From positions 16,988,001-17,052,000 of the forward strand of contig CM075941.1 in assembly GCA_038030265.1 (NCBI GenBank): DNA of 64,000 nucleotides, given 5' to 3'. This DNA comes from Corythucha ciliata. Lineage: Eukaryota > Arthropoda > Insecta > Hemiptera > Tingidae. The number at the start of each line of letters is the position of its first letter. The stretch's first letter is position 1. Shown here in pieces: positions 25,070 to 38,177 of this stretch. The notes under the pieces are model-generated. The model saw only the letters and a list, made by a program, of their open reading frames with translations. It was not told the DNA's origin and did no database searches. A program made the position numbers and the translations under genes.

Positions 25070-25650
25070 TCGCCTCATTTTGTTTCTTCAACGCTCATAA
25101 ACAAATCATTTTTCAGATGTCGCTCACTAAAAAACGAATTTCACGGATTTTTGTTGCTGAATTTTGAGCCATGACCTAATTCGAAAACCATTTTCGTAGA
25201 TTGTGTACCCTGAAAACCCATATTCGCAGATACAACGTCTCGTATTTACTCCCTAAAAAGGCAATTCAACGGATTTTTCTCGCTAAAACCCATTTTTCAC
25301 GTTTTCGGCTCACTAAAAATCCAATGTCATGGTTTATTTTTTTTTTGCTGAAAATCCAATTTCACGAGGTTGCCTAATTCAAAACCAATTGTGCGGACTT
25401 TTCTCGGTAAAAACCCATTTTTGTGGCTCTGACTCACTAAAAATCCGTTTTCACGGGTTCCCCTTGCTAAAAACACATTTTCTTCTTCTATGTTTGAGGA
25501 TTAAACTCGCCAAAAAACATATTCGCGTATCTGACTCACTAAAACAAATCATTTCTCTGATTTCGCTCATTCAAACATCAATTTCATGGATTGCTGACGG
25601 CCAGTTTCGCGGGATTGGCCTAATTCAAAAAACATCCCCCCCTCCCTCAG
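25070..25650 (+). repeat. R4 degenerate repeats
   Basis: Clear units such as TTTCACGGGTTCCCCTTGCT, GGCTCACTAAAAATCCAAT and GACTCACTAAAA recur about every 33-38 bases, some 15 copies. Confidence 0.7.
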
Positions 25651-26799
25651 AGCCCTCAGAGAAATTTACTAGGTTTGACAACAGGTAGCTAATTAGGCTC
25701 ATCATACAGGATATCCGGCACAAAAATGACAATTTTTTTCCTCCAGAAACTAACTGTTTGGACAGGAAACCCCAGTTTTGCTCAATGACTTTCATTGCCG
25801 TGACTCTTTGAGAAGGATAGAACGGTCGACCAGCTAAGAGTTGAAGAATTCTATATGTATAAAACGGTGCGCTTTTCATCATATGGCCAGTTCCGGGTCG
25901 GCAATTTGTTGCTTTGTGAGCTAAACAGTGAGTTATGTGATCCACCGTATTAAATGAAGATCACGAGTTGTTTATTTGTACAAAAAAAATAAAAAATAAA
26001 AAAAAAAATAAAAGATTTATGGGCTACACTTTCACCTTTTTGTTTGATCATAGAGCTAAGAAAGCGAGTTTAAAGACACAATTTCCGGTGTTTTTACTAA
26101 TATTAGCATCGAAATCGCCAATTTTACCCCAGAAGCTGACTCGGTTGGCCTTCAAATGTGTAAAACCTGTCAATCTTGCCACAGAAAATGACCTTTCTGC
26201 CACTAGAATTGGCAATTTGTTTCCCGAGTAACTTACTAGGCTAGGCAACTGTCAACCAAACCGTACTACAAACTGGCCATCCGACAAGGATATTTCACCC
26301 CCCTTCCACCCCACATACACACATAAACTCACAATTCGTCCTGGAAATTGTCAAGTTATTGCTTCAATATGTACTTGGCGTCCAATTCAGTATAGAAGCT
26401 TACAGTACAGGCTAGCTTCAGGACAGAATGGTGGTGGGGTGGGGGGTAGCTTATCGAACTCCCCTTCAAATGTTGTCACAATATTGCCTGTTCTGCTCGC
26501 TTAGAAAAATACCTGAATTTAACTCGTCAAAAACAGCGTTAATGTCGAAGTGCCTAACACAATCCATATGATACCAAAAACCCGCACGGCAACACTGTAC
26601 GCCCAGTCGAGCTTCCCCCACTGAAAATTCTTGCCTGAACCGCGTTATAGAACGGGGAAGAGTGGCACTTCAGAGTGAGGGGGGGGGGGATTGTAAGCCG
26701 TTCATCTCGCTTAGTGCCCTTAAAAAGGCAACCATTCACTATAGTGGTCTTACGATTCAAGCCGATAGTCAGACATTCTTCACGAGTCCAAATAAACAA

Positions 26800-27260
26800 A
26801 CATTGCGAAAATTCATTTTTAAGGGATGATACCCGCGAAATTGGTTGCTGAAAGTGTCAAATCTACGAAATTTGGAGTTTCAGAGAGTAAAATCCACGAA
26901 ATTAATTTTTTCAGTAACTCAGACCGGCGAAAATGGTTACTTACTTCATACTTGAAAGAGCAAAGCAAACCCCACAAAATTGCTTTGTAAACAAGGTTAA
27001 CTCAGTCAAATTTTGTTTTGGGGGCATCTATTTTTTTTTTTTTTTTTTTTTAGTGAGCCAGCCCCTGCGAAATTGCTTTTACAAGAGCCAACCCCACGAA
27101 ATTTTGTTTTTAAAAATAGCCAAACTCACTGAATTTTGTTTTTAAAGGAGCGAGATCCGCGAAATCGCGGATCTCTTTAAAATGAGCCAAAGTCAACACT
27201 GGAAATTTGGATTTTAAACGGGTAAAATCCGCGATGTTGGGATTTTAGGGAGCTGGATAT
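26800..27260 (-). repeat. R4 degenerate repeats, reverse orientation
   Basis: GAGCCAACCCCACGAAATTT- and GAGCGAGATCCGCGAAAT-type units, about 12 copies, are the complement of R4. A T run of about 20 interrupts them at 27031. From 25650 to 26800 I see only unique sequence and weak R2 traces. Confidence 0.65.
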
Positions 27261-27309
27261 CGGATTGGATAACGATATTTGTTTTTGTAGGTAATATTGG
27301 GTTTAAAAA

Positions 27310-27690
27310 ATTAGAAGATAGATGTAAACAAGTAATAATAATAATTATTTTTATTTTAATGTTTTAATATCGGCCGTTTGCCGGGGGCGTTTTTCGCGAC
27401 AATTCGTTAAAATGATTAAATGATTTTCAACGTCTTCTTGCGGAGTTTTTTTATTTTATTTTATTTTTTTTTTTTTTAATTTTTTATTTTTCTTTTTCTT
27501 CTTCTTCTTCTTCTTCTTCTTGTTAAACGCTTTCAGAAAAGAATGAAAAGCATTTCAACGAAACGTCGCAAGAACACCCCCCCCCCCCCGGGGGCAGGCC
27601 CCGGTAAGCAGACAAACAAACGGTCGATATTAAAAAAAATTTTTTTGAATAATTATTATTAAATAAGAAGTAGAAGAAACGAAAACAAGC
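27310..27690. mobile_element. Imperfect foldback element with TTC microsatellite and C13 run
   Basis: AATAATAATAATTATT and TTTAATATCGGCCGTTTG on the left are mirrored by a TTTAATATCGACCGTTTG complement and AATAATTATTATTAAATA on the right. GCGAC and a TTCGTTAAAATG-like block repeat inward. The centre is T-rich with (TTC)n, and the right arm holds 13 consecutive C. Arms are diverged, so exact ends are approximate. Confidence 0.5.
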
Positions 27691-27939
27691 CAAAACCCTA
27701 AAAATAAATCATTAAAAGAGTAAAATCATGGAGTTTTTCTCGAAATTGTATTCCTTAAGGTAAATTCAAAGCAAATTTTTTTTTTTTCTGGAGAAAGTCT
27801 AGCTATATTCGGACCTTTCAGAGTCAATTAATCCGGAAAGTCCAACCCTCAGAATTTATTTCTCACACACACCATAAACGCATGTATGGCGGGGGGGGGG
27901 TGTACCGCAGGAGTCGATAGAAATGGCTCATTCAACACG

Positions 27940-28600
27940 GGTGTAGTGGCCCAGGTCCTGGAGACCAATCGAGCACTCCATCCCACTCACTGGCCATTAG
28001 CACTATAGGACCTCTTTCTTCGCGGGACACCTACTCCCAACTCGGCGCTGTGACATAGAAACTCTACGCCATATCGACTGGCCTATTATGCCTGCCCTCT
28101 CCCGGAACATTGCAATCCAAATCCGCAATCACCCTTAGCTCGAGCAAGCCTTCACGAAGGGGACTCTGATTTGAATGGCAGCGAAGTTGTGATGGTGGAC
28201 CCATCACGGCATAGTGCGGCACCGGCATGCCCACTATCTCCACCCTTCCCCTCGTAACGGATCGTCAGCCCCGGCGTCGGTGATGTCCTTCATTCGCTGA
28301 AGCGCAGCCATGTTTCCTTCCAGTAGCACGTGCGTCGACATGCACGATATCCAAAGTGTAGCAGCCGCTTCACCTCTCTATAGGGGGATGGGTGGTCCGA
28401 GATTGAGAAGGTGATAAATATCATAATATAAATATAAAGGGCTCATGAAACAAAAGAAGGAAGCGAGAACCGAGATGGCGAATAATGAAAAAGAATAATG
28501 CTGTTTTGCATGCGTGAATTTAGTGTTTAACGGGCTTACACACCATTTTGACTCGGAATCCGTGGAAAGGTACATTCCACGCCAACTCTGACTGACATTA
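27940..28600. other. GC-rich stretch, unidentified
   Basis: This is non-repetitive and GC-richer than its flanks. A short minus-strand frame reads MSTHVLLEGNMAALQRMKDI before a stop, but nothing extends it. No gene is called; it could be a relic of a coding or mobile sequence. Confidence 0.25.
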
Positions 28601-28769
28601 TGGCCCCAGTTTTTTGGGTGATGAGAGCAGGGACGGATCTTGGGTGATGGCTCTCTTGAGGCTTGAAGATGAGGACAAAAACATTAACATAACCACAAAA
28701 CATTATCAAAACCACCTCCCAAAGCCCATTGAGGGGTGGTCAACTGGTCACCTTAACAAATTTTAGGAT

Positions 28770-29400
28770 CATTTTCTTAAAAACACTGGCAATTTCACGG
28801 ATGCAACATGAAATTGTACGTTTCCTTGCTGGCTGGACGCCAGGCTAGTCGACCACCACGGACCACTTTCTAAAAAAAAAAACGAAACTTGTTATTTTGC
28901 GAAAATGAAGACCGGAAACTAAGCAATCGAATTTTATAAAGCAACATTCAACATATCGTGAATATTCAGCCAGTAAACTTCCAATTTCGCGGATGTTTGC
29001 CTTCAGAATGTGGCAATACGTTTATAGCGATTGCTGTCAGGGTTGGCTTGCCCGGGATCCATGCCCCAATCTTTCAATTCCACAGAAATTAAGACGTGAA
29101 ACTCGCCATATAGCCAATATTCAGGCGGGGAAATTCCAATGTCGCGGATATTTAATTTCAAAGTGTTGCAAATTTTAAGACTTTGGGAAATGTCGTGGCC
29201 AGCTAGCCCGCTGGGTTCTGCGATTACTAAGAAAGATCTAAAAACTCGAAATTTCGCGCAAAGAAAGACCAGAAACTGGCAATTTCACGAGAATAAATAC
29301 CGGAATTTAGCAACGTCACCGATATAATTGGACGAGAAACTGACAATTCCACAGATTTTGTGATGAAATTTCATCACAATATATTTGCCTGACTTTGGAT
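28770..29400 (+). repeat. Degenerate repeats, family R5
   Basis: GGCAATTTCGCGGATATT-like units alternate with CGAAACTG or GGAAACTT blocks. A longer GCTGGCTAGCC phrase occurs near 28830, 29200 and 29412. Similar repeats lie at 37440-37760 and 57280-57860. Confidence 0.55.
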
Positions 29401-29409
29401 GCTGTCGTG

Positions 29410-32400
29410 GCTGGCTAGCCTAGGGGGTCCACGGGCACAAAACAAAAGCCTTTGATCTGGCTACTCAAGAGCCCCGCGGACAATGGTCAATTGCGAAAAG
29501 TAGCCAATCGCAGTGAAAACACATCGCGTTTCACGATGTCATTTTGATTTCACCTGATTTTATGGAGTGCAGAGCGGACAAGTGAGAGATGGCTGCGTCG
29601 AGTCTCTTCCTTGAACTTTAGAGCTCTCGACTATGTGGCCGCCATCCGCGGTGAAAAATTCCAAGCACCATAAGCAAAGACCAAGCAACTCAATGGCTCA
29701 TCTCATCGAAACTCTGTTCCTCTGTTAAATTCTCACGGCAAAATTTCATGTGGCCCCCGAAAAGCTCGCCTGATCAAAAATTCGCCTCACTTTCTACAAG
29801 AATTCCCGTATCGAGTAACTCCAAGATACGCATACAGTTATACAACCATTATTTTCCCCCTACTTTTTTAAAACCTTTTCCAGGGGGATTTTTACGATTT
29901 TAGGCAATTTTTTCAAGGGTTTCGATTTAAGCTTAACGTGCGTTTTATGAGTCCCTCGGCTTCCAGGTTCTGATTACCTCTCAAATTGACCGAAAATGAG
30001 TGTTAACCGTATTATCAACGATTTTCTCAAAACTCAGAGCTGTGGCGCTATAGTGATGAAGGGGGGGGGCGAGGGTTAAGCTCCGTTTATGGGCTAAAAA
30101 TTTAAACTGGGGCCGATACTCCCTGTTTTCACGGTCTAGATGACCGATCATACAGCCCGGGGGGGGGGGGGTACTCTGTTATAACACGATTCAAGTTGAT
30201 TGCATCCATTGTGGAAATAACACGCTTAATACCTATAACGACCATCTCGAGGAATCTTCAACTATAAAAAAAAATATGTAGAAACATTAAATTGAAGTAA
30301 ATAGTTATCGTAGACCGAAGGTCGTTCCATGCTGTGTAAATCACGAAAAATTAAATATTATGGTAAAGAAATAATTAACCGGCGTGCATTGATTGCACAG
30401 AACGCCACCGATGAAATGTTGTACCCGAGGCTGATTCCTTAACCGATGAAATTAAATAAACAAATACTATGAGGTCGAAATTTGAGATTTTTCCTGCGAT
30501 CCCCCCTCTCTTGCCAACCGTTTTTCTTTCATTACTTTTTTTTTTTTTGTAAAGTTCCCACACGCTCTTCCACTCATTTCTATCGGATCCTTCGCATTGC
30601 CATTTTCCCGCCGGTCGTACTCGCAGATCCTTCTTATTTGAAACGTTCGAGTATAGTGCCCCTCCCCCCTCTTGCCATCGATCAACCCGTTTTTTTTTTT
30701 TCTCTTCATTTTAACAATAACACTCGAATGGACTGTTTTTAATTTGTTTTTTTTTGAACAGTGAACCTTTTATTTGTTCCGTCAAGACATGTTCCCTGCT
30801 TGGACCAGGTTGAAATCGTCCTTAGGTGAGTACGACTCCAGTTAAATTCCCTTATCCTTGGAAAGCAATTTCGGAATTTGGGCATAGCGTGGCGTGATAC
30901 AAAAACAGGAGACAATGTGTTGTTAAAGAAGGGGGAGGGGAGTCTTAAGGGAAATGTAAAAAAAAAAACAAAAAACACACACAACAAATCTTGCGAGACC
31001 CTTCCCCCTTCTTGCTACCACGCTTTTATTCGACCTTGAATATCTTTCGCTAGAGTGATTTCAATGTGAAAAATTCGGAGTGTCAAATAGAAACTGACAA
31101 ACCGTACTTTTGAAATAACTACCGTGCTCATGCTGTCCTCGTCAAGAACAACAAAAATAGGGAGGAGTCCAGAATTTTTTCTTCTTCGATTGAGAGGAAA
31201 ATTCATGTTTTCCTCCCTCATTCCGTGGAAGAATCAAACCACGATTTTTCCTAAGGAATTAATGAGTTAATACCTATGAGAGACGATTTTATAATTTTAA
31301 AAAGTGCCAATCAATAGTCACGATTTTCACGTTAGCGCGATGCTCCACGCGTTCAATTAGAAATGTTCGCCTTTCACTTAAATCCATTAATTCATATGAG
31401 AATATGAGCACACTGCAGACAGGTTTTTTTTCGCAGAAACGTTTAACTGTTCACGGGTTCATATACGGATAGTCTCGCGAGACTGACACGTACTGTCAAG
31501 GGGGGAGGGGAGTCGCAAAGGTCCTCAATACAATTTTAATGGACCAGGATGCATTTTAACACCATTTCACCGCATCGACTTACAGTATAATAATAGAGTT
31601 TTTCAAGTACTGATTGACTACGGAAAGGCTGATTGAAGCGACAATTTCAGAATCTAGTGATCCCCCCTCTGGCCCACACCCTACCAACTCGACTGATCCA
31701 AAGCTCCAACTATACCAGCGATTTTTCCACCCACAAGAAGGCTCGTTATCATACTCCCGCAATTAAAATTATTGTTTTTTGTTCGATTAATTATGCTTGA
31801 AACGTCACGTTTAAACCAATTTGCGATCGATAATACAGGGACGAGATCGTTAAGATTGTTATTTCGACAGATTTTTCTTCTCACTATTCCGTCAAAAGGT
31901 CATTTTTCCGAGCTATTGTTGAAATTGTATGAGACCGTCTCACGGTTGATACTTATAATCAATTATACATTTTCCTTCCTTTTTCCACACTTGAATCAAG
32001 GTCAGCGGGATTTTCATTCAATCATTCACTAATATTTTTACTTATTTTATACGTACCTACCTATGGATATATATTTTCGAAAAATATGTGTAGAGAGAGA
32101 CGAGTGGTTGGACCAATCCCAGGGGACTGGTGGAATGCTATCCAACAGGCATTTTCCATCTCCCTTCATCAATATGGTACCAATTACCACTAAAACTCTT
32201 TTTTCAGGTCCAGTGGCAGATCCACAACAACCTCATCCCCCCCCCACCATCACCCCATCACACAGAGCAACAAAGTTGGCTACATGAGCTTGCTGCCTTC
32301 CACACAATTTTTAGGAGGTCCGTACACGTCCCAAAATTAAGGGAAATTGATTATTATGTAAATCGGAAAAACCTTGGCTTGCCCGCGGTAAATCAACTAT

Positions 32401-33480
32401 GCCCCTCACTCCCCCCCCCCTACCATTCGCCACCAACAAAAAGCTCCGATTGAATGAGCATAGCCACAAAAAAAAAGTAATCCACAAGCTGCACAGTAAA
32501 GTTCATTACACGTACAAGTTCATTAAAACGACACTCCACCCCGCCCCCTTTACCTAAGCGATCGAATAACAAAGCAATCTCGGACACTATTTTTCACTTC
32601 ATCAATACACAACAGAGCCAGTCTATGGCGAGTTCTTCGAAAAATGAAAAAAAAATCCCCTGGCACGCGGCGCGTTAATTTATTTCTGTCTCATTAATCA
32701 GAAAACAAAAATGATATACGATTGAACAATGTAAGCCTATTAAAGACCTTGGAAATTGAAAGATTATCCTCCCTTTCGACCTCCACCCAAAGTGTCTTTT
32801 TACGAGTGGAAAATTTAGGGCTTTTTGTGGCTCAGAAACAGGTCCCGTTGCTTCCTTAGAAATAAGGCACACTGGAAGGGTTAAACTGAGAAAATTGTCT
32901 GTCGAGTGAGGACATAAAGGAATCGAAAATTGTGAGGAAGTGAGTGTTTCGTGTACAAAAAAATGGGACTCAACGTAAATTTGGGTAAGCTAAACATAAT
33001 AATAAACACTAGTCGGTGGGATTAGCGCGACGTAAACAAAACGATTTGTTAACCGATAACATAACAAATCGGCTGGTTTTCGTGTTTTGCTTAGTTTGAA
33101 AAAAAGGAAGGTGAAACAAGACGAAAATGATGAGTGAGTGATAAGGTGGGGGGGGGGGTGCGACATCATTGCAAATAAGCTGAATTTCTGGAAAATTTTA
33201 TAAACTTGAGCACAAATTGAAATAATTTTAGTTTGTTGTGATATCCAGACCTCCCCTTCACCACAGTGCTCATAAACAAAATAATACAGACGTTACGTGT
33301 TACAATATAGCCTATAGTTCTGCATCCACCACCTTACGGGGGGGGGGGGGATAAAAACCGCGTGGAATTTTGACCATTGGATCCATTGGTGGAGGAAGGG
33401 TGTGAGTTCAGGGGAAAGGTGTGAGTTTAGGGGATGGGTGAGAAGTTAGGCTGTTAGGCGAATGCACTGGGCATAGCATA
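29410..33480. other. Intergenic, no supported gene
   Basis: This is AT-rich unique sequence with G13 runs at 30159-30171 and 33338-33350, G11 at 33148-33158, and A or T runs. The missing first exon of the SLC17-like gene may lie here. I looked for an ATG with a phase-1 donor and a hydrophilic start and found none I would defend. Confidence 0.5.
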
Positions 33481-33489
33481 CTCAATCTT

Positions 33490-34500
33490 TATGTTACCTA
33501 AGCGTGCGAAATCAATTTTGAGGTTTTTGCCCGGTGCGGATTTTTGGCACTCAAAAAACCAAATTTTGCGGCTCATGCTCACTCAAAAAACCAATTTCGC
33601 AGGGTTGACCAATTCAAAAAAGCAAATTCATGAATACTTCAAAAATGTCGTTCCACGGGTTTGCATTGATCCCAATTCCACGGTTTTGGTTAATACAAAC
33701 AATTTCGCGAATCGTCTACGACAGAAAACCCAATTTCGCTGGTTTGGTTTACTAAAAATGTCCAAATTCAGGGATTTCACACATATAAGATCAAAATGTC
33801 CTGGTTGTTGGCTGATTTTTCTAGAGCATTCTCGTGGGTTTCGACCCTTTCAAAACCATTACGGGGTTCGGCATTCATAGCGAGATATACGAAAACACCG
33901 TATCAGCTGCATAATCGGCGAAATATGTGCTTAAAAAAGGCAACCCTTTGAAACTGGGTTTTCATTAGTTTTATAATGAAGAAACCCGTGAAATTGGGTT
34001 GTTAGTGAGCCAGAAACATAAAAATGAGGTTTTCGCGAGGAAAATCGGCAGGATTAGCATCGAAATCTGATAATGTGTTAGTCCAACAAACGAAATTTAC
34101 ATTTTCGCACATGGACGGAACACGATGAGTTAGGTTGACAGTTGGACTAAAAATTGCGCCGGGACTCACAGTCACAAATACAGGGCCTAGAATATAGCCA
34201 ATATGACCCCAGAAATTGACTGTATGCCCTGTAGGAATATAGTCATAATATGTTGCCTCAGAAACCCACTCTGTATATACCTAGGCCAATAAATTGTAAA
34301 TTTGGTCGCGTAAATGGCCTTAAGTTCTTTTCACCCCAAAGAATAAGGCTTACACCCAACCGAACCAGCCTAAAAATTAAGCTGTAAGGTGAAATTGGTT
34401 GCCAAAAAGGTTAAATTGGCAGTTTAACCTGAAAATTGGCTTATAATGGCCTGAAAACAGTATAGAACTGACAATTTCGTCAGCAGACCCTGCCTAGTTC
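33490..34500. repeat. R4 then R2-like degenerate repeats, upstream of the SLC17-like gene
   Basis: From 33490 to 33870 R4 runs in plus orientation (CAATTTCGCAGGGTTGACC and similar). From 33920 to 34060 it flips (GTGAAATTGGGTTGTTAGTG). From 34060 to 34490 R2-like AAATTGGC and TGACAATTTCG units appear. The first known coding exon begins 80 bases later. Confidence 0.6.
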
Positions 34501-34577
34501 CTTCTTATAGACACGGTGGCGCTGCTTCAATAATTCTAAGTTAACAGGCTAACAAGCTATTTTTTTTTGCTTCACAG

Positions 34578-36332
34578 GATGCATACCACAGAGATATTTA
34601 GTTATTTTCCTCGGATTTCTGGGCCTCGCTATTTCCTATGCAATGCGCTACTGCATGACCCTCGCCCTAGTTCAAATGGCGCAATCGCCGGTGACTAAGG
34701 AGGATCCAAACTCTTGCCCTTATACTGTTGAGGAAACGCAGAGCAATGAAACGAAGGTACTTAATACGAATTTAATAAATTAGCTGGGGGACAGGGTGAA
34801 ACTAATTAATTTTGTAGGCAGTTGAATACGACTGGAGTTCGGAAACTCAGGGGTTGGTTCAAGCCTCATTTTCCGCTGGCTACCTCGTTATGATGATACC
34901 GTCGGGGATCATCGCCGACAAAACAGGACCCAAGTAATAAGCCCCTCCCCCCCGCTAAAAGAGACACTTATTGAGTGATAAATTTTTCAGAACGATTATT
35001 TCATTGGGAGTCGCGTTAACCGCACTTTTCACACTCATCACACCCAGCGCCATCCGGTGGGGTGACTGGCCCGCGCTAATCGTTGTTCGCGTGTGCGTCG
35101 GCGTTGCCCAGGGCATGGTCTACCCACCGCTACACACTCTCGTCGCCAATTGGGCACCGAAAGAGGAGATGGCCAATTTAGGAGCGCTCCTATTCGCCGG
35201 ATCTCAGGCGGGCAGCGCGCTCAACAATGTTTTCGCCGGCGTCCTTCTGGGAAATTTAGACATGGGCTGGCCGTCGGTTTTTTATTTTTTCGGCAGTCTC
35301 GGCGCCCTGTGGACGGCCCTTTTCTATTTGACAACGTACGACCGGCCCGAGGAACATCCAAATCTGTCGTTGACGGAAAAAGAACTGTTCAAACGGAGTA
35401 TGGTCGATGGGAAGGACGTGAAAAAACGAGTACCCTGGAAGGAGCTACTTTTGAGCGGGCCCGTCTGGGCTATATTGATAGCCAACATTGGTCACGATTG
35501 GGGATTTTTCGCAACTATAAACAACGTTCCTATGTTTATGAAATCTGTTCTTCATCTTGACATTAAAAAGGTTTGTGTCCGAATAAGAAAAAATCGTAAA
35601 TGTTATACATAATTACAAGTAATAGATTTTATGTTTTAGAATAGCTACCTGAATGCTTCGATATATTTCTTTATTTGGATAGTGTGCATACTCTCTGGGT
35701 TGCTCGTATCGTACGTCGAGAAAAAAAAATGGGTATCCACGTTGAATAGCCGGAAAATCGGTACCACACTATGTAGGTACCCTCCCACAGTTCACGCCTA
35801 CCCCCTAAGCGAAAATATCTATAATAACGTGGTTACAGCCCACATGGGACCAGCTGTTGGCTTGGTCGCGTCCGTCTACACCGATTGTAACAAAGACCTC
35901 GCCATCGCTTTCCTCGTCGTTGGCCTCGGACTTCTCGGCTTTTATTACTCGAGTTTGAAAATCAACAGTATCGACGTCGCACCCAATTTCGCCGGCACCA
36001 TCGGCGGCCTTAATTCCCTGGTAACAGCCGCCGTTGGCTTTCTAGTTCCCTACGTCATCGGCCTCATGACACCCAATGTAAGTGAATGTCTAACAACAAG
36101 AAAAGGAGAAAGAATCGCGAAAAAAAAAAGTTTTCCTGACTTTCAGGGTCATCTGAACGAGTGGCGAAACGTAATGTGGACAGCGTTCGGAATTTTGGCC
36201 GTTACAAACGCGTACTATCTTTTCACGGCATCAGCCGAAGCACAGCCGTGGAATAATTCCACGCAGGAAGAGACACAAACTGAGGAGAGAAAAAAAGACG
36301 ACGTTGTTGTCGTCGATGTGAGCAGAATGTGA
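34578..36332 (+). CDS. SLC17-type MFS anion transporter (sialin / NaPi-I-like), first exon missing
   Basis: This is a multi-pass organic-anion or phosphate transporter of the major facilitator superfamily, expected in plasma or vesicle membrane. Exons: 34578-34756, 34818-34933, 34991-35570, 35640-35772, 35839-36077, 36147-36332, all joining in phase to about 477 residues. Family marks are IPQRY before TM1, an Arg in TM1 (YAMRYC), DWSSETQG before TM2, RVCVGVAQGMVYPPLH in TM4, NWAPKEE after it, and DVAPNFAGTIGGLNS late in the protein. The first luminal loop has a possible N-glycosylation site (NET). The first exon here begins in phase with the last two bases of a codon, so an upstream exon carrying the start and perhaps 15-30 residues is missing; I could not find it. 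Oddities: the TM4 Glu usual in the family (xEGxxxP) is Gln, and the usual TQxPGG of TM2 reads MMIPSG. The substrate cannot be assigned; sialin-like is a guess at subfamily level. Confidence 0.9.
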
Positions 36333-36521
36333 ATATATAAAACGACGTTTCCGGGCCTACAGCGACAAGATTTTAAAAAATGTGTACAAAAATCGAATGT
36401 AAATATTGTAAGTTTGCAGCTAAAATTGAATGTAGCTGTTAACCAGCTCCAATTCTCATGTAAATTTTACTCAAGTTTCAACGACCTTGCACTTTAAATG
36501 CGAAATATCAGTATTGAAATC

Positions 36522-36527
36522 AATAAA
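36522..36527 (+). promoter_or_regulatory. Polyadenylation signal of the SLC17-like gene
   Basis: A perfect AATAAA lies about 190 bases after the TGA stop and is followed by a T-rich stretch. It is the first such hexamer downstream of the last exon, giving a 3' UTR of about 200 bases. Confidence 0.6.
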
Positions 36528-37379
36528 ACGCACTATTGTTATTTCACAGTTACTGATTTTTTGACTCGTTTGAAGATGGTGTTACGCTGAAACCGCGGTC
36601 ACGATATTAAACAATTTAAAAGTGTGAGGAATTCCTCGACAATAAATTCAATAAAATGATGAACCTTGCCACTTGATCAAATCTCATACGGGTCCTGAGA
36701 ACAACCTCAGGCATACATTTTCGGAATTCGCCCCTCCCCCCCCCCACCGGGGTTAGGATCTCTCCACCTAAAAAGTGCTGTAAAATACGCTGCCACCATA
36801 GCCTTAATCTCTCAATCATCTAAACTCTGCAGGCTTAAGAGTCCCATTGTGCTGACCTCGCTGGCCCGCTCTGGAGTCGAGAAAATCGGGTGAAACCAAC
36901 GACTTTAGGCCCACTTTTCATTTATTTTTAAACGTTTATTTTTGCCCCCTTTTTCAAAGAGGAGGGGGCTGACGCATGGGCGTTTAATTTTATCGTATTT
37001 CTCTTCAAGCTTTTGGTAACTTCGAAAAAGAAAGCCGGAAATCACGGTGATTTTCCATATTTGAGTGGGAGGGAGACGCTGAGCACCAGAGGACACGACT
37101 AAATATTTATTGAGAGCTAACAAGGAAAATTGGGGAAAATGACTTTTTTGGTAAAGGAATTCCGACGTTTTGTTCCGCTGGGCACCATCCAAAATGTTGG
37201 AAAAGTGAAAAAAAAACAACGTGGAATATCAATTCGACGTGATCCAACTTTTTAGTAAATATTCCTCGAGGAGAGGAACGCACATGGCTCCTCAAGTCCT
37301 TGGCTAGCACTTCCCCGTTTTGGACATGACAAACCCGAAAAACACGCGACACGCTCAAACAACCAAACCCATGCAGTGA

Positions 37380-37770
37380 TTTTTAAAGAAGTGAAATCTT
37401 CCTGGTACGTGGTTTAAAGGGCTAAATCCTAGAAATTCGGGTATAAGTACACTCAGGGCCGGCTAACCCAGGGTCTTTAGCCTCTGAATAAAATTGACCC
37501 TAAAATTTGCAATTTCGCTGAAATTAGGACAGACCTGAAACTTGCAATTTCACGAAAATGATACCAGGAAAATTTCGCAGATATTTGCCCACAAAATGTT
37601 GCAATTTTGTTGGTCGTACAGCAAATGAACCTCGTCAGCCTACTAGGCCAACTACGTGGTCCATCGTGACCGACTAGCCCGGGTCCCGAGCCCACAAAAA
37701 ACAATTGAAAACTTGTAATTTCAGTGAAATTTAACACTCAAACTTGCAATTTTTGCATGCCCTTCAAAAT
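37380..37770. repeat. Degenerate repeats, family R5
   Basis: AAACTTGCAATTTCA and GAAATT units recur about every 40 bases. The flanks 36540-37380 and 37770-38170 are unique AT-rich DNA, with an A run of over 30 at 38131-38161. Confidence 0.5.
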
Positions 37771-38130
37771 GGCCAGTTTCGTGGGGTTGGGTGTAACGGA
37801 TGTCTGCTTCGTGTTTGGGGGGCTGGGGGCGTTGTGTTCGGAGGAGCGACCCACTGGTGAGATCCTACCGACGTGGTGGGAATTTCCCTAATTTTGATCA
37901 ATTTCCTGGGGTTCCTGGGAGCCATATTTTCAAAAATCTACCCCCTTCTCCCTACTGCATTCAATTGTTCGAGCGAAAAACACAAAATATGCAAGCATTC
38001 CAACCCCTGTCACTCCTTTATGATTATAAGCCCCACCCTTGTCTGATTCAGGGTTACGGTCCCACGACCCAAAACCCTTCAGGAGTCACATACACGGCCC
38101 TTTCTTGTAATAAAAAAGAAACAATGCCTA

Positions 38131-38162
<32 letters not shown>

Positions 38163-38177
38163 GAAATAAAAACTCAC

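Noticed and set aside
35093..35560. 155-codon plus-strand frame
   Set aside because: It is the frame-shifted shadow of the main SLC17-like exon 34991-35570.
38131..38161. A run of over 30 as the poly(A) tail of a retrocopy
   Set aside because: No intronless coding sequence or target duplication lies upstream; similar A and T runs occur throughout (4491, 21570, 48357).
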